A stretch of DNA of 11,940 bases from an uncultured Bacilli bacterium (GTDB lineage Bacteria; Bacillota_I; Bacilli_A; RF39; UBA660): assembly GCA_934096605.1 (NCBI GenBank), contig CAKOMI010000033.1, positions 1-11,940 on the forward strand. Direction: 5' to 3'. Below are positions 6,064 through 11,940 of this stretch, piece after piece (position 1 is the stretch's first letter; every line of letters starts with the position of its first letter). The notes beneath the pieces are model-generated. The model made no database searches. It was given only the letters and a program-made list of their open reading frames with translations, and had not been told where the DNA came from. Made by a program: the position numbers and the translations under genes.

Positions 6064-6420
6064 TTACTTTTTTCTTGTTAACTTAGCCGCATCTCGGTTT
6101 TCCTTAACCGAATTATTAACAACATATTTTTCATTAGTTGTTACATAGTCACTACATTCCGTTACTACAAACGTACTAATTTCTATTTCTTTTGTAAGTG
6201 CATTTTTAGAAAAAACTTGATAGCCACTTTTAATAAATGGATAGTCACCTATTTTGGCTTTTTCTTGCATTGCTACTTTTAAACATTTACTAGGATAACC
6301 ATTTTGGCAAGACCAACAAAGATGTGGTTTTAATTCTTCCTTTATCCTCAATAAGTTATTTCTATTTTTTTGTAATTCAGCTATTTTTTTATTTCTTTCT
6401 ACTATTATTTTTTCTGGCAT
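6064..6420 (-). CDS. Hypothetical protein, 118 aa, with a C-x2-C-x7-C cluster
   Basis: Not recognised. The first 30 residues are charged and probably helical or coiled-coil (MPEKIIVERNKKIAELQKNR). Then LCWSCQNGYPSKC gives cysteines 35, 38 and 46, and TECSDY adds Cys 88, which together could bind one metal ion. The middle IGDYPFIKSGYQVF looks like a small folded unit, and the end is basic (AAKLTRKK). No signal peptide or membrane helix, so cytoplasmic. GTGAGGT precedes ATG at 6418-6420. It starts three bases after the stop of the gene at 6424, so the two are translationally linked. A zinc-ribbon nucleic-acid or regulatory protein is possible but is only inference. Confidence 0.75.
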   Translation of the reverse strand: MPEKIIVERNKKIAELQKNRNNLLRIKEELKPHLCWSCQNGYPSKCLKVAMQEKAKIGDYPFIKSGYQVFSKNALTKEIEISTFVVTECSDYVTTNEKYVVNNSVKENRDAAKLTRKK

Positions 6421-6423
6421 ATT

Positions 6424-6813
6424 CTAAACCTCACTTTCTTTTATTTCGGCGTTTAATTTAGCACGTAAGGCATAATAATCTGGAACAATAATATCACTTT
6501 TTTTAACCCCTACTACTACTTGATCATACTTTTTATAATTAAGTAAACAAGCTCTTTCATAACCATTTAAAGCAAGTTCCACTAAATCATCTAATAATAA
6601 ATCATATTTTTTTATCCAATAGTTATCTTTTTGCAAACAATGTAAATTGATTTCTTTACCAACATAAATTTTTTGTTCTTCTTTCTTACCTTTTAATATT
6701 AAAGCCCCCGTAATTAATGGTAATGATAGACTAATTTGTTTATTTAAAAGTTCTTGATAATCTTTAGTTTCATTAGTAAAGGAATTTACACCTAAAGTAT
6801 ATCTTACTGTCAA
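6424..6813 (-). CDS. Hypothetical protein, 129 aa, first gene of a two-gene operon
   Basis: Not recognised. Start is TTG at 6811-6813, with AGAGGTGG five bases upstream; there is no ATG near the start. The protein is soluble and mixed alpha/beta in look: beta-like LPLITGALILKGKKEEQKIY near residues 31-50, an acidic helix LLLDDLVELALNGYERACLL (about 71-90), then VVVGVKKSDIIVPDYYALRA. Two cysteines, no membrane segment. It shares a near-consensus promoter with the Cys-cluster gene downstream and overlaps nothing. The pair lies between ileS and rpsO, but the ileS terminator separates it, so no translation role follows from position alone. Confidence 0.75.
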   Translation of the reverse strand: MTVRYTLGVNSFTNETKDYQELLNKQISLSLPLITGALILKGKKEEQKIYVGKEINLHCLQKDNYWIKKYDLLLDDLVELALNGYERACLLNYKKYDQVVVGVKKSDIIVPDYYALRAKLNAEIKESEV

Positions 6814-6836
6814 TTAAACCACCTCTTGCGAAAGTT

Positions 6837-6865
6837 ATTCTATAATAGAAAGAACACTTTGTCAA
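6837..6865 (-). promoter_or_regulatory. Sigma-A promoter of the two-gene unknown operon
   Basis: TTGACA (6860-6865), 17 bases and TAGAAT (6837-6842) on the minus strand. The -35 begins three bases after the T-run of the ileS terminator. The near-consensus match predicts steady expression. Confidence 0.8.
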
Positions 6866-6868
6866 ATG

Positions 6869-6891
6869 AAAAGAAAGCCATTTAGGCCTTC
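6869..6891 (-). terminator. Terminator of ileS
   Basis: On the minus strand GAAGGCC-TAAAT-GGCTTTC then TTTT. The stop codon TAA (6882-6884) forms part of the loop. The T-run is short. Confidence 0.7.
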
Positions 6892-9800
6892 TCAATATCA
6901 AATTTAACACTTTCACCATTTAAATCATAAGTAGTAGATAAACCATTTTTAATAGTTATTTCTTTAGCTAGTGTTTCTTTCATAATGTAATCTTTAAACT
7001 CTTTTACAACACCTATAAAATTTTCACTACCTTCATAATAAACATTAATACGGTCTGTTATTTCATAATCTTTTTCTTTTCTTAAATTTTGAATTTTACT
7101 AACAAACTCTCTTGCAATACCTTCATTAATAAGGCTTTCATCACGTTTAATATCTAAGATAACAAAGTTATTATTTAGAACCTCTACTGCCATATCATCT
7201 TTAGCTTCAACACGAATATCAACCATGTTTTTAGTTACTTTTATTGGTTCATTATCTAGTGTTATGGTAATTTCTTCATCATTTTCTAAAGAAGAAACCT
7301 CATTACTAGAAATATTTGTTAAAGCAACTTGGAAATCCTTTATTTTAGAGCCAAATATTTTACCAACTTCTTTAAAATTAGGTTTTACTTGGAAATTTAA
7401 GTATTCGCTTAAGTCATTAATAAATACAACTTCTTTAACATTTAATTCTTCTTTAATAAGTGGGGTTAAATCGCTTAGTATCGCCTCTTTTTTACCATCT
7501 AGATATACTTTAGCAAGTGGTTCACGAACCTTTATTTTTTTAGCTTCACGAATATTTCTACCAATACTTATTAATTCTCTTACTAAATCCATTTTTTCTT
7601 CTAATTTATCATCTATTAATTCTTCATTACATTTTGGATAATCAGCTAAATGAACACTTTCCTCACCTGTTAAGTCTTTATAAATTTCTTCTGATATAAA
7701 TGGGGTAATTGGAGCGATTAACTTACATAATCCCACTAATACCTCATAAGTAGTGATGTAAACACTTTTTTTAGATTTATCAAGTTCACTACCCCAGAAT
7801 CTTTTTCTATTTCTTCTAATATACCAGTTTGACAAGTCTTCCGAAACAAAACTTGCAATAGCCTTAACTACTTTATTTAAATCATACTCTTCAAAAGAAG
7901 CAGTCACATATTTAACTAAATTATTATATTTAGAAAGAAGCCATTTATCAATTTCTTCTCTTTGTTCATAAGAAATATTACATTTATCTGTATCTATTCC
8001 ATCCGTATTAGCGTACATTTGAAAGAAACTATATGTATTTTTTAAAGGATTGATAAATTTAGAGTGAACCTCTTTTAACCCATTAATATCAAAACGAAGA
8101 GGTACCCAAACTGGTGAAACGTATGGAAGATAAAATCTTACAGTATCAGCACCATATTCTTGCATAGTTGTAAATGGTTCAACTATATTACCTTTACTTT
8201 TACTCATTTTTTTACCTTCAGCATCTTGTACCAAATCATTTACTAAAACATTTTTATATGGAGCGCATCCTTTTAAGAAGGTAGAAATAACAAGTAATGT
8301 ATAGAACCAACCTCTTGTTTGATCAACGCCTTCACAAATAAAGTCAGCTGGAAATTGTGTCTCAAAAAATTCTTTATTTTCAAATGGGTAATGATACTGA
8401 GCAAAAGGCATAGAACCAGAGTCAAACCAACAATCACAAACATCTGTAACACGAGTCATTTCGCCCCCACATTTTGGACATTTTAATTTAATATTATCTA
8501 CATAAGGACGATGTAGTTCTACTGTCTTTGTATCTATACTAGAGGTAGCCATATTTTTAAGTTCTTCTCTACTACCAACCATATGATCATAACCGCATTT
8601 ACAACGCCATAATGGAATTGGTGTTCCCCAGTAACGATTACGGCTAATTGCCCAATCTTTTAATTCTAAAAGCCAATTACCAAAACGTTTTTCCCCAACA
8701 TAAGCAGGATGCCAAGAAACATTTTTATTAGCTTCAATAATTTTATCTTTAAATTTAGTTGTTTCAATGTAAAAACTTGGTTTTGAATAATAAATAAGTG
8801 GAGTACCGCAACGCCAACAATGTGGATAGCTATGAACTATTTTTTGCTTTTTAAATAATAAATCATGACTTTTTAAATATTTAATAACGTCTAAATTAGC
8901 ATCAAATACTAAAGTTCCTTGCCAAGGTCCTTCTAAATACTTACCATCATCCCCAACTGGATTTACATAAGCAAGTTTATAATTTTTACCAACACGTGCA
9001 TCATCTTCACCAAAAGCAGGAGCAATATGAACAACCCCAGTACCGTTATCAGTTGTGACATACTCATCACAGCAGACAAAGAAAGAGTTACCTTCTATTT
9101 TAATTTCTGGTATTAATTGTTCATATTTTGTATATTCTAAATCTTTACCAATAAAGGTCTCTAAAACTTCAGCTTCATCACCCAATATTTCTGCAACACG
9201 TTTTTTAGCAAGAATGAATCTAGTTCCTTTACTTTCACAAAGCACATATTCTTCTTTAGGATTTACACATAAACCTACGTTAGCAAGTAGTGTCCAAGGT
9301 GTTGTTGTCCAAGCAAGAAAATAAGCATCTTTCTCTTTAGAATACATTGGTACAATAACTGTATCAGTTGATACGTCTTTATAACCCTGAGCTACCTCAT
9401 GCGAAGCAAGGCCTGTTCCACACCTAGGGCAATATGGTAAAATTTTACTACCTTCATAAAAGTATCCTTCATCATAAAACTTTTTTAAAATCCACCATTC
9501 AGTTTCAATATAATCGTTTTTATATGTTATATAAGGATTTTTAGTATCAATAAATTGTCCCATTTCACTAGTAAGTCTAGTAAATGTATCTTCGTTTTTC
9601 CAAACACTTTCACGACACTTTTGGTTAAATGCTTCTATACCATAATTTTCAATATCGGTTTTATTATGAAAGCCTAATTCTTTTTCAACTTGTAATTCAA
9701 CTGGTAACCCATGAGTATCCCAACCAATTTTACGGTATACTTGGTATCCTTGCATTGTTTTATATTTACAAAAAGTATCTTTCAAAAACTTTGCAAGCAT

Positions 9801-9980
9801 ATGGTGTAAGCCTGGGTGGCCGTTTGCTGTAGCTGGTCCATCATAAAAGACAAATTTAGGACAACCATTTCTATTTTCAATAGTTCTATTGCAAATTTCT
9901 GTAACTGACCCCCATGAGTCTATAATACTTTGATTAACTGTACTAACATCTCTCTTATCAAGTTCTTTAAAATTTTTCAT
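6882..9980 (-). CDS. ileS: Isoleucine-tRNA ligase, type 2 (IleRS2), with GLHH signature
   Basis: Charges tRNA-Ile. The 1032 aa show a class I synthetase: FYDGPATANGHPGLHH (45-60) holds the first ATP-binding signature, KMSKS is at 591-595, and the inserted CP1 editing domain (about 200-400) has WTTTPWTL and HIAPAFGEDD. Cysteine pairs CPRC (184), CWRC (388) and CPKC (501) may bind zinc. There is no C-terminal zinc finger as in type 1, and the sequence style is that of the eukaryote-like type 2. The signature reads GLHH (57-60) where most class I enzymes have HxGH; this swapped form is known in some IleRS2 and linked to very high mupirocin resistance. It seems to be the housekeeping enzyme here, as it has an isoleucine T-box leader. 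ATG 9978-9980 follows GGAAGGAA by nine bases or fewer. Monocistronic. Confidence 0.97.
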   Translation of the reverse strand: MKNFKELDKRDVSTVNQSIIDSWGSVTEICNRTIENRNGCPKFVFYDGPATANGHPGLHHMLAKFLKDTFCKYKTMQGYQVYRKIGWDTHGLPVELQVEKELGFHNKTDIENYGIEAFNQKCRESVWKNEDTFTRLTSEMGQFIDTKNPYITYKNDYIETEWWILKKFYDEGYFYEGSKILPYCPRCGTGLASHEVAQGYKDVSTDTVIVPMYSKEKDAYFLAWTTTPWTLLANVGLCVNPKEEYVLCESKGTRFILAKKRVAEILGDEAEVLETFIGKDLEYTKYEQLIPEIKIEGNSFFVCCDEYVTTDNGTGVVHIAPAFGEDDARVGKNYKLAYVNPVGDDGKYLEGPWQGTLVFDANLDVIKYLKSHDLLFKKQKIVHSYPHCWRCGTPLIYYSKPSFYIETTKFKDKIIEANKNVSWHPAYVGEKRFGNWLLELKDWAISRNRYWGTPIPLWRCKCGYDHMVGSREELKNMATSSIDTKTVELHRPYVDNIKLKCPKCGGEMTRVTDVCDCWFDSGSMPFAQYHYPFENKEFFETQFPADFICEGVDQTRGWFYTLLVISTFLKGCAPYKNVLVNDLVQDAEGKKMSKSKGNIVEPFTTMQEYGADTVRFYLPYVSPVWVPLRFDINGLKEVHSKFINPLKNTYSFFQMYANTDGIDTDKCNISYEQREEIDKWLLSKYNNLVKYVTASFEEYDLNKVVKAIASFVSEDLSNWYIRRNRKRFWGSELDKSKKSVYITTYEVLVGLCKLIAPITPFISEEIYKDLTGEESVHLADYPKCNEELIDDKLEEKMDLVRELISIGRNIREAKKIKVREPLAKVYLDGKKEAILSDLTPLIKEELNVKEVVFINDLSEYLNFQVKPNFKEVGKIFGSKIKDFQVALTNISSNEVSSLENDEEITITLDNEPIKVTKNMVDIRVEAKDDMAVEVLNNNFVILDIKRDESLINEGIAREFVSKIQNLRKEKDYEITDRINVYYEGSENFIGVVKEFKDYIMKETLAKEITIKNGLSTTYDLNGESVKFDIEKA

Positions 9981-10001
9981 CTAATCATTCCTTCCCAAAA
10001 T

Positions 10002-10187
10002 AAAAAGGATAGCACCAAAGGAGTCATATAGACGGTACCATCCTTAATTTAACTTTTTATTACTTATAACGTTAGTAATCCGAAAACTTATAATTTAAGT
10101 GATATTTTATAAAATTCATTATCTAGTTACACCAGCCCTAGACTCTCTAAGAAATCCCTTTATAAAACGTGTCTTAAAAGTTTTTAC
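10002..10187 (-). ncRNA. T-box riboswitch, isoleucine (AUC specifier), controlling ileS
   Basis: Senses uncharged tRNA-Ile and allows ileS transcription. On the minus strand stem I contains AGAGAG and GGCTGGTGTAA closed by TCTAG/CTAGA (distal loop). The specifier AUC falls at 10101-10103 within ATATCAC. The T-box GGATGGTACCG has UGGU (10037-10040) to pair with the tRNA end, with U matching discriminator A. The terminator pairs GGATGGTACC (10034-10043) with GGTGCTATCC (10007-10016), followed by TTTTT (10002-10006). The antiterminator pairs AAGGA with TCCTT using the same T-box bases. Start is set from the -10. Confidence 0.93.
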
Positions 10188-10193
10188 TACTTT

Positions 10194-10222
10194 AGTATAG
10201 ACATATTTTCTGACATTGTCAA
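10194..10222 (-). promoter_or_regulatory. Sigma-A promoter of the ileS T-box transcript
   Basis: TTGACA (10217-10222), 17 bases and TATACT (10194-10199) on the minus strand. The -35 overlaps the palindrome TGACA-T-TGTCA (10211-10221). Confidence 0.88.
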
Positions 10223-10227
10223 TTTTT

Positions 10228-10257
10228 TTGCATTATTTTTTTGAAAATTAATATGAT
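10228..10257 (+). promoter_or_regulatory. Candidate promoter of spoVS
   Basis: TTGCAT (10228-10233), 18 bases and TATGAT (10252-10257) on the plus strand. It would leave only about 12 bases of leader, so an alternative using CTGACA (10210-10215) with TATTTT (10234-10239) cannot be excluded. In Bacillus subtilis spoVS is read by sigma-H; no clear sigma-H site is seen. Confidence 0.35.
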
Positions 10258-10275
10258 TAAGTATGGAGGATGGTT

Positions 10276-10536
10276 ATGGAAAAATTAAAAGTTAGATCAA
10301 AGTCTATACCTTGTAAAGTAGCTGGAGCTATAGCAAATATTTATAGGCAAGAAGGGTGTGTCTTAATAGAGACAATCGGAGCTGGCAGTTTGAATCAAGC
10401 TATTAAAGCAATTGCAATTGCAAGGGGTTATGTGACACCTAGTGGAACAGAATTAGTGGTTATTCCTTCTTTTGGTGAAGTAACAATTAATGACGCAAAA
10501 AAAACCGCGATAAGGCTTGTTGTCACAAGTCGTTAA
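10276..10536 (+). CDS. spoVS: Stage V sporulation protein S (SpoVS), Alba-like
   Basis: Small nucleic-acid-binding-type protein of 86 aa, the same length as Bacillus subtilis SpoVS and readily aligned with it: MEKLKVRSKSIPCKVAGAIA, ETIGAGSLNQAIKAIAIARG, PSGTELVVIPSF and TAIRLVV. Known: SpoVS is needed for spore coat assembly and septation steps in B. subtilis, but homologues also occur in bacteria that do not sporulate. Start: ATG 10276-10278 is chosen as it lies six bases after GGAGG; the in-frame ATG at 10270 directly abuts that site. It is divergent from ileS and convergent with the VirB4-type gene. No sporulation neighbour is present, so a spore role is not certain. Confidence 0.95.
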   Translation: MEKLKVRSKSIPCKVAGAIANIYRQEGCVLIETIGAGSLNQAIKAIAIARGYVTPSGTELVVIPSFGEVTINDAKKTAIRLVVTSR

Positions 10537-10554
10537 ACACGGCTTAAAAATTAA

Positions 10555-11940
10555 TTATAGTCCCCCGCCAGAGCCAAATGAATCTAGTTCTTCTTGGGTA
10601 ACTACGACATTAATACGCATTCTTCTATTACCACAAACAAATAATGCTTCACCTTGGTTATAGTATTTAATGCTATCTTTTTCATTTTCGTTTAAATCAA
10701 TTAATTTCGACAAGTCATCAACGGCTTGTTTTTTCATACCCATTACTAGGTAGTAAGAGGCATTATCAAATATGGCTTTACCATGCATAATAATACTAGG
10801 TGCCGCAAAGTCGGTTGGTTGTTGAGTAGCAATAATAGTACCTGTATTGTATTTTCTACTACGTCTTTGAATATTGGCTAAGAACTCAGCACCAAGTTCA
10901 TTTTTAGTTGATAGTAAAACATGGGCTTCATCAACATATAAAACAGTATTAACAGAGCTATCTAAGCATAAGCCCCATGCGTATTTTAAAATGTTAAAGA
11001 ATAAAGCATTACGGATATTTTCATCAGCTGTCATAAGTTCACGAATATTAAAGACGATAAAATCACTATTAATATTTAGTGTAGTATGGCCTGTAAAATA
11101 GTAACGTAGTTCTTTTACTAATGGTCTTATTTTAAGTTCAAGGCGCTCCATAACGTCACGTTCGTGTGTTTTTTCAGTCATGGATAATAAACGGCCTTTG
11201 ATTGTTGCATATAAGTCATCGAATGTTGGGTAATCAGCACTAGTAAATTTAGTATAATCTGTGTCATAATCAATTTTATAACGTTTATATGTATCTTGTA
11301 GGACTTCACTAAACATAGTTAGAACGTCATCTTCAATATCAGGTGAATAGTATTTCATGAAAGCTTTTAGTTGTTGGATAGTTCTTGTTAAAACGGTATA
11401 ACCAAGACCTTGATTTATTTCTTCTTCATCAGCATCAATAACAATTTCAAGAGGGTTTACCATACCGAATTCGCCACCCTTACCAAGGTCTAGAAAATCA
11501 CCACCCATACCACGAGTCATGTCTTCTAGTTCACCTTCAGGGTCAATACATACAAGTTTATATTCATTTCTTATATGGCTTCTTAAAAGTAGTTTAGCTG
11601 CAGTTGATTTACCGGAACCAGAAGCACCAAGAATAATCATGTTGGCATTATTACGATTATTTTCCTTTTTAATTTGATAAAGGAATTGGTTAAATAAAAC
11701 AACACCACCAGAGAAATCAACACCAAATAATGTACTATTACCTGGGTCTTTAATGCTATCAAAAATAAATGGATACATTGCCGCGATAGTGCTTGATGGA
11801 ATTGGTGTACCAACACGTTCTTCTACGTCTTGTTTAGGAAAGATTGGTACCATTGATTTAATTACTTTTTCTTGTTCAAACATAAGAGCAATACCACGCA
11901 TACCAAGAGCATCTAAGTAGTTTCTTACTTGCATTTTTTT
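10555..11940 (-). CDS. VirB4/TraC-type conjugation ATPase, C-terminal part (5' end outside window)
   Basis: ATPase that powers substrate transfer and pilus assembly in type IV secretion and conjugation systems of Gram-positive elements. 461 residues are visible. Counting from the first visible Met, Walker A GASGSGKST is at 103-111, CIDPEGE at 129-135, Walker B VLYVDEAH at 331-338, and ATQQPTDF at 369-376, the usual order in VirB4/TraC/TrsE proteins. The end is glycine-rich (GSGGGL). The ATG at 11932-11934 is preceded only by A and no ribosome binding site is visible, and full members are larger, so the frame probably continues beyond 11940. It ends convergent to spoVS with no clear terminator. 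Inference: the edge of an integrated conjugative element or a resident secretion locus. Confidence 0.92.
   Translation of the reverse strand, partial: KKMQVRNYLDALGMRGIALMFEQEKVIKSMVPIFPKQDVEERVGTPIPSSTIAAMYPFIFDSIKDPGNSTLFGVDFSGGVVLFNQFLYQIKKENNRNNANMIILGASGSGKSTAAKLLLRSHIRNEYKLVCIDPEGELEDMTRGMGGDFLDLGKGGEFGMVNPLEIVIDADEEEINQGLGYTVLTRTIQQLKAFMKYYSPDIEDDVLTMFSEVLQDTYKRYKIDYDTDYTKFTSADYPTFDDLYATIKGRLLSMTEKTHERDVMERLELKIRPLVKELRYYFTGHTTLNINSDFIVFNIRELMTADENIRNALFFNILKYAWGLCLDSSVNTVLYVDEAHVLLSTKNELGAEFLANIQRRSRKYNTGTIIATQQPTDFAAPSIIMHGKAIFDNASYYLVMGMKKQAVDDLSKLIDLNENEKDSIKYYNQGEALFVCGNRRMRINVVVTQEELDSFGSGGGL

Noticed and set aside
10527..10545. Hairpin AAGTCGT/ACGGCTT at the spoVS stop as a bidirectional terminator
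   Set aside because: No T-run follows the stem on either strand (AAAAATTAATT on plus, GTGACAAC on minus).

Overview
The window is AT-rich with standard-code genes and has a strongly low-GC Bacillota character. Support for this comes from AGGAGG-type ribosome binding sites, sigma-A promoters close to TTGACA-17-TATAAT, an isoleucine T-box riboswitch, an rpsO-pnp pair, a SpoVS homologue, TTG start codons and a SipW-type signal sequence. Tryptophan is encoded by TGG in all the long genes, so this is not a Mycoplasma-type TGA=Trp code. A host-associated member of the Bacilli or a related class is the best guess; the species cannot be named from this window.

Layout, left to right. Positions 1-238 (minus) hold the N-terminus of a secreted or surface protein with a SipW-like signal sequence. 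Positions 239-688 contain no conventional gene but a dense set of RNA-like structures. These include a plus-strand attenuator-like unit ending in a 10-bp terminator (398-428), a second structured block with its own terminator (584-607), and a third hairpin near 656-685. A short hydrophobic minus-strand reading frame (461-541) is broken by one TGA. Positions 689-3324 (minus) encode a membrane-anchored Ig-like/NlpC-P60 protein and a processive family 2 glycosyltransferase, each with its own promoter, so this is a cell-envelope block. Positions 3435-5907 (minus) are rpsO followed by pnp, with a strong promoter and a leader that can fold onto the rpsO ribosome binding site. Positions 6064-6813 (minus) are two small unrecognised genes in one operon behind a near-consensus promoter. 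Positions 6882-10222 (minus) are ileS with an AUC-specifier T-box leader and promoter. SpoVS lies divergently at 10276-10536 (plus). From 10555 to the right edge (minus) runs the C-terminal part of a VirB4/TraC-type conjugation ATPase, which suggests an integrated conjugative element or a chromosomal secretion locus beyond the edge.

Most genes are single transcription units with compact signals. Several intrinsic terminators begin inside the stop codon, and the next promoter follows within tens of bases. The most unusual parts are the orphan structured region at 300-690, which resembles either an attenuator or a decayed type I toxin-antitoxin locus, and the IleRS2 with a GLHH signature in place of the usual HxGH, a variant linked in this family to extreme mupirocin resistance.
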